Assembly (NCBI GenBank): GCA_046050405.1
Contig: JBJOPY010000318.1
Span: 1 to 25,923, forward strand
DNA length: 25,923 bases
Source: JADKCL01 sp046050405
Lineage (GTDB): Bacteria; Bacteroidota; Bacteroidia; J057; JADKCL01
Reading direction: 5' to 3'
The position numbers were made by a program, and so were the translations under genes. The notes beneath the pieces were generated by a model. The model ran no database searches. It was given only the letters and a program-made list of their open reading frames with translations, and had not been told where the DNA came from. Each line of letters begins with the position of its first letter. Position 1 is the stretch's first letter. Shown piece after piece: positions 1 to 7,353 of this stretch.

Positions 1-618
1 GGCGGGGTCGGCGGTGTAGATGGCCTTGAAAAGGATGACTTCAGAAGAGAAGGGGGGCTGGGCCTGAAAGGCGAGCGATCCGAAGGGGAAATGAGTGCGA
101 AGGAAGGAGTCGTCAAGGGGAATGGTCACAACGACCTGCCCAAGGCAAAGCAAGGGAATCGATCCGCAGCTCCGTCATCAAAGGCAAAGGGTGCCGTTGC
201 ATTGGGGAGCCTTGCAGTCAAGAGAGATGACCCTGCACCGCCCAGCCCAGTTCCCCTAGCAGCGCCACCAGTCGATTTCTATTCCGATGGCCTCGCTGAC
301 TACAAATTTGGAAACTACCGTGAGGCTGCGGGGAAGTTGCGCAAGGCGACAGAGACCACCCCGGACAATTTCCAGGCCCATCTCTATGCAGCGGACTCCT
401 ATTTGAGAATCGCACAGCCAAGTGCGGCATTGTTTCACATAGACCGAATCCTTTCGGTTCCGGGGGGAGAAGGCTACGAAGATGCCGAGTGGTACAAGGC
501 GCTCGCACTCCTCCAACTCAAAGAAGGCAAGAAGGCCGAGAGGCAACTCGAGGTTGTGATTGCCCGAAACGGGAAATACAAGTCAAGGGCGGAGGCAGCC
601 TTGACGGAGCTGAAATAG
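1..618 (+). CDS. TPR-repeat protein, C-terminal part (5' end outside window)
   Basis: The reading frame is open from the first base, so the gene almost certainly begins upstream; 205 codons are visible. An internal ATG at 91 is available but nothing marks it as a true start. The first ~85 visible residues are low-complexity (Gly/Lys/Ser, then a Pro/Ala-rich stretch). About 110 residues follow with tetratricopeptide-like helix pairs: a YSDGLADYKFGNYREAA helix pair, then an AHLYAADSYLRI helix, then AEWYKALALLQLKEGKKAE. It ends at TAG 616-618. In Bacteroidota, proteins with a membrane anchor, a disordered linker and a short C-terminal TPR module are often encoded beside sigma-factor genes as periplasmic scaffolds, but the neighbour that would show this lies outside the window. 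The TPR call is fairly safe; the role is unknown. Confidence 0.7.
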   Translation, partial: GGVGGVDGLEKDDFRREGGLGLKGERSEGEMSAKEGVVKGNGHNDLPKAKQGNRSAAPSSKAKGAVALGSLAVKRDDPAPPSPVPLAAPPVDFYSDGLADYKFGNYREAAGKLRKATETTPDNFQAHLYAADSYLRIAQPSAALFHIDRILSVPGGEGYEDAEWYKALALLQLKEGKKAERQLEVVIARNGKYKSRAEAALTELK

Positions 619-716
619 GCATACAAAGCGTGTAGGCAAGCCCAAGAAGGAATTGAATCTGCCTGCGGCGATCTTGTAGGATTATATTCTCTGGCCTTCC
701 GAATAATACTTACACC

Positions 717-1013
717 TTGGAAAGCCATTCTATTAGCACGAATGGGAACACTTTCATTCTACCTCGGGTACCCCGAAGCATGATGAGGACAAGCCTCTCC
801 GACCTGGATACCACCTCGCAGGTCAGCTGCCAAGCGTGTGGAGCCGAGGCCGATGGCCTCCGCTTGGTCGACATAATTGGGCAGGTGGTTTTATTGAGGG
901 GCATTGAACTGAGAGATGGTGCAGGTGCAGCCAGGATCGACATCTCTGACATCGCCGCTGATGTGTACTCCATCAACGTCAACGACCTCGTGTAGAAAAT
1001 CATCAAGCAGTAA
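717..1013 (+). pseudogene. Relic of a T9SS cargo C-terminal sorting domain (type A), interrupted by TAG
   Basis: Read in the frame starting at 717, the last ~50 codons spell a typical type A sorting domain: LRLVDIIGQVVLL, then ARIDISDIAADVYSINVN, then DLV. An in-frame TAG follows (993-995), then K-I-I-K-Q and TAA (1011-1013). Family consensus is a LYD..G..V strand, an ID(L/I)S.L.AGVY segment and a C-terminal K(I/L)(I/V)K(Q/E/R); all three are here in order and spacing, with a stop just before the basic end. Upstream of ~860 the frame stops resembling the domain and no large secreted protein precedes it, only 98 bp from the TPR gene. I read this as the leftover 3' end of a lost secreted-protein gene. 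A sequencing error at the TAG would still leave a truncated tail. Confidence 0.6.
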
Positions 1014-1233
1014 ATCTTGTGCTTCTGGGCTTTGCAGGGACTTCGTGTGTCGCATGGCTGCAACGCATCATCGAGATTGAGGATGCAAGAGGGACTTCCG
1101 CAACATGAGTCGCCAGATGGATTTGGCCGTGAGCCTGGTGTCGCTCATTCCCCGGGAAGGATTCCCATGAACCGGCTCATCTGGATCACATCGGATGCGC
1201 AGGGATGTGTTTCCCGAGTGGAGTTAAGAACAT

Positions 1234-1252
1234 CCTGAACACGCCATTCAGG
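1234..1252 (-). terminator. Possible weak terminator hairpin overlapping a stop codon
   Basis: A perfect 6-bp inverted repeat (CCTGAA / TTCAGG, 7-nt loop) spans the TGA stop of the minus-strand SRPBCC gene and is followed in the minus direction by a short pyrimidine stretch (ATGTTCTT). The stem is short and there is no real U-tract, so this is only suggestive. Confidence 0.25.
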
Positions 1253-1652
1253 CTTTCCTGTTCGAGAAATACTCGGTCATCGGCTTGATGTAGTAAGCCT
1301 GCCACCCGTCGTAGTATTTCTGGCCATCTCCTGCGGGGATGTTGGTGTGGCGAAGGGTGAATTGGCAGCCTTGGGTGCTGTCCCGAAGCAAAATCTCGAT
1401 CTGGCTGTCCTCCGCGTCTTCTGGAAACTCGTCCGTACGCCAGGTCTGGAGAATCCGCGAGCACGGTTCCAGGCCCATCACCTCCCCCGTGATATAGCCG
1501 TCCCAGGCAGTGTAGCTGCTGCCTTCCACCGGCTTCACCGATGCACCTCCACCAGTCATGGCAGCATGCTCCTTGCTGTTCAGCCATGCATGGAAAACGG
1601 TTTCCGCTTTGGCTGGAAACAAGGCGGTCACAAGAATCGACTCTGGTCTCAT
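1248..1652 (-). CDS. SRPBCC / AHSA1-like domain protein
   Basis: A 134-residue single-domain protein. It opens with a beta strand and the FPAKAETVFHAWLNSKEH segment typical of the activator-of-Hsp90-ATPase-homologue-1-like (AHSA1) group of START/Bet v 1 (SRPBCC) folds. GYITGEVMGLEPCSRI and a W-rich strand follow, then a C-terminal helix (YYDGWQAYYIKPMTEYF) that closes the hydrophobic pocket. Length is as usual for bacterial stand-alone AHSA1-like proteins, whose ligands are mostly unknown; they are not proven Hsp90 activators. It has no signal peptide and is therefore probably cytoplasmic. It is transcribed divergently from the DinB-like gene at 1773 with 120 bp between them. Start is the ATG at 1652-1650; no Shine-Dalgarno is seen. 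Family assignment is solid, function open. Confidence 0.85.
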   Translation of the reverse strand: MRPESILVTALFPAKAETVFHAWLNSKEHAAMTGGGASVKPVEGSSYTAWDGYITGEVMGLEPCSRILQTWRTDEFPEDAEDSQIEILLRDSTQGCQFTLRHTNIPAGDGQKYYDGWQAYYIKPMTEYFSNRKA

Positions 1653-1772
1653 AAAGCAGGAATTGAGTTTTCGAAGTTAATCGTTTCGCACGGCAAATGA
1701 ATCTCAGGACTTGGAAATTTTCTGGAATCGTATCATGGATCCTTCCCAAATTGGTGACCCCAAGCACATGAC

Positions 1773-2312
1773 ATGGACACAGAGCAAGAACTCGAAGCCT
1801 TGCGCTTCCCTATAGGCCGCTGGCAGCAGCCTGAATCCGTTTCGGAATCGGAGCTCATGGAGTTCCAGCGGACACTCTCCTCGTTTCCGGCCATGCTGCG
1901 TGCCCAAGTGGGGGATCTTGAGGACTTCGTACTCGACACGCCTTACCGGCCTGAAGGGTGGACAGTCAGGCAGGTCGTGCATCATGTGGCCGACAGCCAT
2001 TTGAACTGCCTCATTCGATTCAAGCTCACGCTCACCGAGGACAAGCCGGCCATCAAGCCCTATGCGGAGGATCGCTGGGCGCAGCTTCCAGATTACGGCC
2101 TGCCTGTGGAGCCGTCCATTCGGTTGTTGGAACTAATCCATCCAAGGCTTGATGTGGTGATCAGCCACATGCACCCGCATGATTGGAACCGCGAATACAT
2201 CCATCCCGAACATGGCAGGGCCTTCCGGCTGGATCAAGTGGCTTCCCTGTATGCATGGCATTGCAGGCACCATCTCGGGCACATTAGGCTGGTGACGAGC
2301 GGTTCCACATGA
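1773..2312 (+). CDS. DinB/YfiT-family putative metal-dependent hydrolase (BstA-like)
   Basis: A 179-residue protein of the DinB four-helix-bundle superfamily, YfiT/BstA branch. Visible marks are RFPIGRW near the N-terminus, the RPEGWTVRQVVHHVADSH segment (residues 59-76, with His ligands at 70/71 and 76) and the C-terminal WHCRHHLGHI segment (162-171). These supply the three-histidine divalent-metal site of the family. Bacillus BstA transfers bacillithiol; other members are thiol transferases or uncharacterised metal-dependent hydrolases, so the substrate here is not known. Full length compared with the family. ATG 1773 is chosen; ATG 1768 is out of frame. It is cytoplasmic, with no signal. 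The next gene on the same strand is 355 bp away, so it is probably monocistronic. Confidence 0.88.
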   Translation: MDTEQELEALRFPIGRWQQPESVSESELMEFQRTLSSFPAMLRAQVGDLEDFVLDTPYRPEGWTVRQVVHHVADSHLNCLIRFKLTLTEDKPAIKPYAEDRWAQLPDYGLPVEPSIRLLELIHPRLDVVISHMHPHDWNREYIHPEHGRAFRLDQVASLYAWHCRHHLGHIRLVTSGST

Positions 2313-2667
2313 TGGCTGGGCCGGTGATCGCAAATCGTCGGAATCCGGCGGCGATGGGTCGATCGTTCATGGGGTGTCCCAGCAGGCCTGCCTTCTTCCC
2401 CATCTCTGCAACCCGTGGCCGGAGCATGATGGAAATGAAATCCGAAACGGCCGGGATGATCTCGGAAGCCCTTGCGGACTCGGAGTCTGTTCAGCGTAAG
2501 CCGACGGCGGGCGGGCTTGCCGGACTTTTCCCCATGGCTTGACGGTAGCCGCTGCAAATGGACTGAAGGGTTTCCAGGTTCATGCTGCGATAAAGCGTCG
2601 TCACCATGGCCGCGCCCGGGCACCGTTTTCAGAAAACCACGGGCAGTGCTTCCGCGCCGACCGAAAT
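2313..2667. other. Intergenic stretch, no supported gene
   Basis: Between the DinB-like gene and the DoxX-like gene. Several frames are open on both strands because the DNA is GC-rich, including a 77-codon plus frame from 2309 and a minus frame 2284-2490, but none gives a recognisable domain. No clear promoter, repeat or RNA was seen. Confidence 0.5.
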
Positions 2668-3051
2668 ATGAACTATCTTCCCTGCATGAAACTGCGATGG
2701 GTTGCTTGTTGGGTCTTGGCGATTCTTTTTTTCGGGGCGGGCATTGCGCATTTCTTCAGCATTCAGGGAATGGCACGCTTCCTTCCGGACTGGGTTCCAA
2801 TGAAAGCTGCCGGGGTCGTCTTCACCGGCATACTGGAGGTGGCGATTGCCGTGGGATTATCGCTTCCCGGTAGCCGAAAATGGAGCGGCCGCCTGGCTTT
2901 TGCATTGCTGGTCCTGTACACGCCGCTGCATCTGATGGATGTGATGCGCGAAGCACCGGTGATCGGATCGAAGATGGTTGCCATCATCCGCCTGCCGGTT
3001 CAGTTTGTCTTGCTGTACCTGGCATGGCGGGTGGGCTGGAGCAGAAGGTAG
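2668..3051 (+). CDS. Small DoxX-like integral membrane protein
   Basis: 127 residues with four predicted transmembrane helices (about residues 10-30, 47-66, 75-92 and 103-121). The first helix has the pattern ILFFGAGIAHF followed by MARFLPDWVP, and the second contains a conserved-looking Glu in FTGILEVAIAVGL. This layout, including the H..F near the end of TM1 and the P..L.P-rich loop, fits the DoxX/DoxX-like superfamily of 4-TM proteins, whose biochemical role is usually unknown. The frame is open further upstream, but TM1 begins right after ATG 2668 and ATG 2686, so one of these is the start. ATG 2668 is listed; ATG 2686 would remove six residues. There is no Shine-Dalgarno at either. It is monocistronic by spacing. 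Confidence 0.75.
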   Translation: MNYLPCMKLRWVACWVLAILFFGAGIAHFFSIQGMARFLPDWVPMKAAGVVFTGILEVAIAVGLSLPGSRKWSGRLAFALLVLYTPLHLMDVMREAPVIGSKMVAIIRLPVQFVLLYLAWRVGWSRR

Positions 3052-3121
3052 CCCGGCCACATACCAGAGCCTTCGGCTGACTTGACCCTCCCCGGGAGAT
3101 CGCACATCAGACTGCCGCAGG

Positions 3122-3193
3122 TGATGGTGAGCGTGCTTGCACACCATCATCCCATGCTGGGCGGAGGTGAATGAAATGGGCGGGCATCCGCCC
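3122..3193. repeat. Two adjacent hairpins downstream of the DoxX-like gene
   Basis: An 8-bp inverted repeat (TGATGGTG 3122-3129 / CACCATCA 3142-3149) is followed by a perfect 6-bp GC stem with a 4-nt loop (GGGCGG 3178-3183 / CCGCCC 3188-3193). They lie in the gap between two convergent genes, where transcription must end, but neither is followed by a T-run. A terminator role is possible and unproven. Confidence 0.35.
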
Positions 3194-3338
3194 TGCATTC
3201 ATCTTGCCCCGTACCGGATGCATCCGCCTTCGAATGGTCCACGCGGCCACGAAGCTCGCCGCGTGCCATGGCACCAACAGCTGGAAGCATCCGCCGCCGA
3301 ACTCTCCTTCTTCCCGGAGAATTGGCTTCCCGTCCCGT

Positions 3339-4085
3339 TCATGCGTTGCCAACGCTCATCCACGTCTGGAGGCCCCATTCGCGATCCGCATCCTCGTCAT
3401 AATAGAGCACCACTTGCGCCACTTGGGAACCGATGGCGGTGTAGCCATACAGGACTTTGTAAGAATGATCGTCATCAGACTCTTCCACCACGAACCCGAT
3501 CCGTGTGATGCCCTCCCCGCTGAGATCGAAGGATTCCAAAGTGGGGAATTCGGTGGCATCCCGATGGTCGATGAAATCACGGTGCAACTGCACCACCTGT
3601 TCGTGTGTCTTGTCCGGGAATTCCCAGATCGCAATCCGTGCCGTACGTCCCGGCATCACAAATACAAAATCTCCGTCCTCCTCTTCGAACTTTTCAAACC
3701 AACTGGAGATCTTCACCGTCCATCCGCCCCCAAGCGCCTGTCCCTCTGGTTCGCCCGCTTCGGTGAAGGAAAAATCATTGGATTCCCGCCATTCCGAAGT
3801 GGGATCTTCACGCATGAAGGCCGAACCTACAGGCATCAGCAACAGTTCCCGAATGGAGTCGTCGAGGGTCAACAAGGTGACTGGCGGATATATGCCGGAA
3901 TTTTCCGGATTGTCCATGTATTCCTCGCTCTCATCGCCCGCGAAAATTCGCCACCCGCTGTCCTGCGCGTCGATCGGCTCTTGACGGTACATGAAGCAGG
4001 CTTTGTTTTCCTCTTCCACCACCCGTTTGGTGGCGATCACGAAGCCGATCGGAGGGAAGTTTGCAAATGCGATGGTGTCATTCAT
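3339..4085 (-). CDS. DUF2185 (Imm33-like) domain protein with a C-terminal extension
   Basis: 248 residues, acidic. Residues ~12-95 match the DUF2185 pattern closely: VIATKRVVEEENKACFMYRQEP, then QDSGWRIFAGDESEEYMDNPEN, then a strand-rich part ending LLLMPVGSAFMRE. DUF2185 overlaps the Imm33 set of predicted immunity proteins in polymorphic toxin systems, but many members stand alone in genomes with no toxin, as here. Residues ~115-248 form a second alpha/beta region (GGGWTVKISSWFEKF ... FVVEESDDDHSYKVLYGYTAIG) that I do not recognise; it could bind a partner. No signal peptide, so cytoplasmic. It is alone on its strand; the neighbouring genes diverge or converge. Start ATG 4085-4083; a CATATTTG element (one mismatch to a TAnnTTTG box) sits just upstream. 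The domain call is firm, the biological role is not. Confidence 0.8.
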   Translation of the reverse strand: MNDTIAFANFPPIGFVIATKRVVEEENKACFMYRQEPIDAQDSGWRIFAGDESEEYMDNPENSGIYPPVTLLTLDDSIRELLLMPVGSAFMREDPTSEWRESNDFSFTEAGEPEGQALGGGWTVKISSWFEKFEEEDGDFVFVMPGRTARIAIWEFPDKTHEQVVQLHRDFIDHRDATEFPTLESFDLSGEGITRIGFVVEESDDDHSYKVLYGYTAIGSQVAQVVLYYDEDADREWGLQTWMSVGNA

Positions 4086-4133
4086 TTGGGCAAATATGGA
4101 AAATTCCCGGGTAAAAACCCCTTAAAAATCAGG

Positions 4134-4166
4134 AATGCAAGGCATTGCAGCCTCCCATCTTGCATT
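4134..4166. repeat. Inverted repeat in divergent intergenic region
   Basis: Perfect 8-bp arms AATGCAAG (4134-4141) and CTTGCATT (4159-4166) with a 17-nt spacer lie between the divergent DUF2185 and CREST-hydrolase genes. It could be an operator or a leader hairpin of the DUF2185 transcript; nothing decides this. Confidence 0.35.
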
Positions 4167-4330
4167 GCGATGGCGGGAATGCGGAGACTGGGGCCGAAAA
4201 TGAATGGCAATGCGTTGCCGCATCGGGAAGGGACTCCACAATAATCACCTGCCGCAGTCGGCGAAGTGAAATTCATTTGAACCAATGACCGCCAATCGTG
4301 TTAGAATGACCATGACTTGGAGGATCTCCC

Positions 4331-5089
4331 ATGGATGAAGTAATGCGCACGTGGCGGCCAGAGGACGGCGGGCCGATTTATGCGGAAACCCCGCTGAGCC
4401 TTGTTCAAGGGCAGTGGATGCTCGAGCCTTGGAACGCACTGTCCTCGCTATTGATCGCCGCTCCCGCCATCTATTTCCTCATCAAGCTCCGTGGACGGTA
4501 TGGTTCAAACCTCTTGCTGGTGCTTTGCATTCCGCTGCTCATCACCGGCGGATTAGGAAGCGCGTTGTTTCATGGATTTCGTGCCAGCAGGAGCCTGCTG
4601 ATGCTGGATGTCATGCCTACCATGCTGCTCTTCCTGGCTGTCAGCGTCTTCTTTTGGGTGAAGGTTTTCCGCAATTGGTGGGCGGCCGCAGGCGTGATGC
4701 TCATCGCGTTCGCATTCACTTGGTTGATTTTCAGTTATTTTCCGAACCCCCTAAGCGTCAATCTCGGCTACGCTGTGCGCGGGATGGTTTTCTTCCTGCC
4801 ATTGGTCATTCTGCTCTTCCGCACCAGATTTCAGGATGGCTGGCTCATCTTGGGAGCCGTAGGTGCATTTTCCGCAGCCTTGGTTTTCAGGCTCGTGGAC
4901 AGGGACGTGGCCTCAGTCCTGCCCATGGGTTCGCATTTCCTTTGGCATGGCTTCACAGGCTTTGGAGGCTTTCTGGTCGCCGAGTACCTGCTTCGGATGA
5001 AGCGTGATCCCGGCAGGGAGGCTGCATCCGCCGGAGCAAGGCCCGAAAATCACACTGCACAATCATCGTTCCTTCGACAAGGCTCATGA
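4331..5089 (+). CDS. CREST-superfamily (ceramidase-like) transmembrane hydrolase
   Basis: 252 residues with about seven transmembrane helices (roughly 38-52, 60-78, 91-110, 117-136, 147-163, 171-187, 203-220). The signature set of the CREST superfamily (alkaline ceramidase, PAQR receptors, Per1) is visible: Ser77 and His81 in GSALFH, Asp93 in LDVMPT, and His202/His206 in the HxxxH of SHFLWH near the last helix. In characterised members these residues hold a catalytic zinc and cleave amide bonds of lipids such as ceramide. The substrate here is inferred only. A GGAGG at 4319-4323, seven bases before ATG 4331, is unusual in a genome otherwise poor in Shine-Dalgarno sequences. The stop overlaps the next start (ATGA 5086-5089), so translation is coupled to the LOG-family enzyme. 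Confidence 0.8.
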   Translation: MDEVMRTWRPEDGGPIYAETPLSLVQGQWMLEPWNALSSLLIAAPAIYFLIKLRGRYGSNLLLVLCIPLLITGGLGSALFHGFRASRSLLMLDVMPTMLLFLAVSVFFWVKVFRNWWAAAGVMLIAFAFTWLIFSYFPNPLSVNLGYAVRGMVFFLPLVILLFRTRFQDGWLILGAVGAFSAALVFRLVDRDVASVLPMGSHFLWHGFTGFGGFLVAEYLLRMKRDPGREAASAGARPENHTAQSSFLRQGS

Positions 5090-5673
5090 AAAAGATTTCC
5101 CAAATCTGCGTTTACTGTGCGAGCAGCACGAAGGTCGCAGAAAAATATTTTCAGGCTGCCGACGAATTGGGTGCCATCCTGGCTTCGAATGGGATCACCC
5201 TGATCTATGGCGGGGGAGCCGTGGGCTTGATGGGTCGGGTGGCAGACAAGGTGCTATCGATGGGCGGGCATGTGGTCGGGGTCATCCCAGACTTCATGAC
5301 AGCTGTTGAGTGGGAGCACAAGGGCGTTTCGAAACTGCATATCGTCACCGACATGCACCAACGCAAAAGACGGTTCTTCGAAGGGACGGATGCCATCGTG
5401 GCTTTGCCCGGTGGGAGCGGAACCTTGGAGGAGCTGCTGGAGGCGATCACCTGGAAACGGCTGGGACTGGTCACTGTCCCCATCGTGATCGTGAACACGG
5501 ACGGGTTCTACGATCCGCTCCTGCAAATGCTGGACCGCTGTGTCGAGGAAAAATTTATGCGAGCCGAGCACAAGGACATCTGGCAAGTGATTTCATCCCC
5601 CGCTGAATTGATGAAAGCCATAGACATGGCCGCAGTGTGGGACAAATCGGCGATCCACAAGGCCAAGGCCTGA
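5086..5673 (+). CDS. LOG-family protein (nucleoside 5'-monophosphate phosphoribohydrolase)
   Basis: 195 residues, a Rossmann-like LOG/TIGR00730 protein. It has the N-terminal VYCASS strand-loop, LIYGGGAVGLMGRVAD (residues 39-54), MHQRK (90-94, with the arginine that contacts phosphate) and the diagnostic PGGSGTLEE (108-116) with the catalytic glutamate region. Family members hydrolyse the N-glycosidic bond of AMP or cytokinin riboside monophosphates; bacterial homologues were long misnamed lysine decarboxylases. The length is normal. It is cytoplasmic and translationally coupled by ATGA overlap to the upstream CREST-like membrane protein. AMP nucleosidase, which does chemically related work, lies 247 bp downstream on the same strand, so two purine-nucleotide N-glycosidases sit close together. 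High confidence in family, moderate in exact substrate. Confidence 0.92.
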   Translation: MKKISQICVYCASSTKVAEKYFQAADELGAILASNGITLIYGGGAVGLMGRVADKVLSMGGHVVGVIPDFMTAVEWEHKGVSKLHIVTDMHQRKRRFFEGTDAIVALPGGSGTLEELLEAITWKRLGLVTVPIVIVNTDGFYDPLLQMLDRCVEEKFMRAEHKDIWQVISSPAELMKAIDMAAVWDKSAIHKAKA

Positions 5674-5920
5674 AAGTGCGGCCCTCCCGTCGCAGGCACG
5701 TCCACCGTGGCGGTGACACACGGCCATGCACCGGAGTGCGCGGAGGCGGTGGAAAAGGAAAACCCTCGTGGCCGAGTGGTGCTGGCATGGAGCCATTCCT
5801 TGATGGGAGGTCACACAGGGCACATCCTGTGCTCGGGGAGTGGTCGTCGATCACCTCAATTTCTTTCCCAAGGCGTCTGGATTCCCGTTTGACTCCAGTC
5901 ATTTCCTCTAAATTTACCTT

Positions 5921-6694
5921 ATGGAAACCAAGGCTGAGATCGTCGAGAATTGGCTCCCCCGCTACACAGGAACGAAACTGGATGAGTTTGGGCGCTACAT
6001 CCTGCTGACAAACTTCATCAACTATGTCGAGCTTTTTGCCCAAAAATTTGGGGTCGAGGTCAAGGGGCGGAGCAATGCCATGCAGACTGCAACTGCGGAA
6101 AACATCTCCATCATCAATTTCGGCATGGGGAGTGCCATGGCCGCCACCGTGATGGATCTGCTGTCGGCGATCCTCCCCGAGGCGGCATTGTTCCTCGGGA
6201 AATGCGGAGGCTTGAAGAAAAATACACAGATCGGGGACTTGATCTTGCCGATTGCGGCGATCCGCGGCGAGGGTACGAGCGATGACTATATGCCCAAGGA
6301 GGTGCCTGCGCTGCCGAGTTTCCGGTTGCAAATGGCCGTCTCCCATGTGATTCGAAGGCGTGAGCGCGATTACCTCACCGGCACGGTCTATACCACGAAC
6401 CGCCGTGTATGGGAGCATGACCAGGCATTCAAGGAATACTTGCGCAGGCTCCGCGTGATGGGCATCGACATGGAGACCGCGACGATCTTCACGGTCGGCT
6501 TCGTCAACAAAATCCCACATGGAGCCTTGCTCCTTGTCTCTGATAATCCCATGGATCCCGAAGGTGTCAAGACCGAGGAAAGTGACAGCAGGGTCACCGC
6601 CGACTTCGCTGCCGACCATCTTCATATCGGCATCGAAAGCCTGATCGAATTGCGTGACTCCGGGGAGTCTGTCAAACACCTGAGATTTGAATGA
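5921..6694 (+). CDS. amn: AMP nucleosidase, short form
   Basis: 257 residues of the nucleoside phosphorylase/AMP nucleosidase fold, which splits AMP into adenine and ribose 5-phosphate. Visible signatures are NFGMGSAMAA (66-75, phosphate loop), GKCGGL (93-98), RGEGTSDDY (115-123), the base/ribose-binding GIDMETATIF (181-190) and the LLVSDNPM segment (204-211) with the catalytic Asp. E. coli Amn is ~484 residues with an N-terminal allosteric domain; the Bacteroidota form lacks it, as here. Upstream, TTTG (5888-5891) and TAAATTTA (5909-5916, one mismatch to TAnnTTTG) are separated by 17 bp and could form a promoter giving an almost leaderless mRNA. One base separates its TGA from the ATG of the DNA glycosylase gene, so the two are cotranscribed. 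Confidence 0.93.
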   Translation: METKAEIVENWLPRYTGTKLDEFGRYILLTNFINYVELFAQKFGVEVKGRSNAMQTATAENISIINFGMGSAMAATVMDLLSAILPEAALFLGKCGGLKKNTQIGDLILPIAAIRGEGTSDDYMPKEVPALPSFRLQMAVSHVIRRRERDYLTGTVYTTNRRVWEHDQAFKEYLRRLRVMGIDMETATIFTVGFVNKIPHGALLLVSDNPMDPEGVKTEESDSRVTADFAADHLHIGIESLIELRDSGESVKHLRFE

Positions 6695-6695
6695 G

Positions 6696-7289
6696 ATGAG
6701 CATGGAAGAAGCCCTCAGGCACCTCTCCTCCAGGGATCCGGTCATGAAGAACCTCATCGCCAAGGTTCCGCCGATCGTGATCGAGCCGACCCAAGACTAT
6801 TTCAAGTGCCTGGTTATGAGCATCATCAGCCAGGTAATTTCCAGCAAGGCCGCCGACACGGTGACGGCAAGGCTCAGCGCCTATTGCAAGGATATGATCA
6901 ACCCGCCCACACTGTCGGAGATCGACACGGAAACCTATCGCACATTTGGCATCGGCCCACAGAAGTCTGGGTATATCAAGGCACTGGCACAGGCATTTCT
7001 CGACCATGAAGCGGAACTGGCCCAGCTGCATCTGCTGGAAGACCATGGGGTCGTCAAACGCCTGACCGCCATCAAGGGCATCGGCAGATGGACGGCGGAG
7101 ATGTTCCTGATCTTTGGGCTGGGACGGCTGGATGTATTTGCGCCCGACGACCTGGGATTGCGCAATGCGATGATCCGGCATTTCGGGATGGAGAATCCGT
7201 CGCGCAGAGATTTGGTCGAGAAGGCGGAGGCATGGGCTCCCTACCGAAGCGTGGCTTCGATCTTGCTTTGGCGGAGTTTGAGTTTGTAG
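6696..7289 (+). CDS. DNA-3-methyladenine glycosylase II (AlkA/HhH-GPD family)
   Basis: 197 residues from ATG 6696, the first ATG after the amn stop; a TTG at 6689-6687 in frame is unlikely. It is an HhH-GPD base-excision repair glycosylase: LVMSIISQVISSKAADTV (39-56) matches the family helix around I..QQ.S...A. The helix-hairpin-helix LTAIKGIGRWTAEMFL (123-138) grips DNA, and DVFAPDDLGL (146-155) carries the catalytic aspartate (Asp152) as in AlkA. It removes alkylated purines such as 3-methyladenine. The enzyme lacks the N-terminal AlkA_N domain of E. coli AlkA (282 residues), typical of the compact Bacteroidota form. A 24-base copy of its hairpin-coding DNA recurs at 7354-7377. Confidence 0.92.
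   Translation: MSMEEALRHLSSRDPVMKNLIAKVPPIVIEPTQDYFKCLVMSIISQVISSKAADTVTARLSAYCKDMINPPTLSEIDTETYRTFGIGPQKSGYIKALAQAFLDHEAELAQLHLLEDHGVVKRLTAIKGIGRWTAEMFLIFGLGRLDVFAPDDLGLRNAMIRHFGMENPSRRDLVEKAEAWAPYRSVASILLWRSLSL
7062..7085 (+). repeat. Direct repeat copy 1, inside the HhH motif of the glycosylase gene
   Basis: 24 bases encoding L-T-A-I-K-G-I-G of the helix-hairpin-helix. They match 7354-7377 at 23 of 24 positions; similarity stops at both borders. Confidence 0.85.
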
Positions 7290-7353
7290 AAGATAGCGAC
7301 CGATGGAATGTGAACCTGCCACATTTGATGGGACAGGAGTTCAGTGTTGTAGG

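Noticed and set aside
1186..1767. 193-codon minus frame overlapping the AHSA1-like gene
   Set aside because: It overlaps the AHSA1 gene in another frame, and the translation is H/G/R-rich without a domain.
2234..2623. 129-codon minus frame, 77-codon plus frame from 2309, and minus frame 2284-2490 in the gap after the DinB-like gene
   Set aside because: All three frames are open simultaneously in GC-rich DNA; none has a recognisable domain or start signal, and some overlap the DinB-like gene.
3339..4085. A toxin-immunity pair or other defence island around the DUF2185 gene
   Set aside because: Neighbouring genes are a DoxX-like membrane protein and a CREST-like hydrolase; no toxin, nuclease or secretion marker is adjacent.
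3171..4244. 357-codon plus-strand frame opposite the DUF2185 gene
   Set aside because: The minus strand encodes a clear DUF2185 protein over the same DNA; the plus translation has no recognisable motif.
5555..6763. 402-codon open frame on the minus strand across the LOG and AMP nucleosidase genes
   Set aside because: It is antisense to two well-recognised enzymes, rich in R/H/P residues with no domain, and explained by GC-rich codon shadowing.
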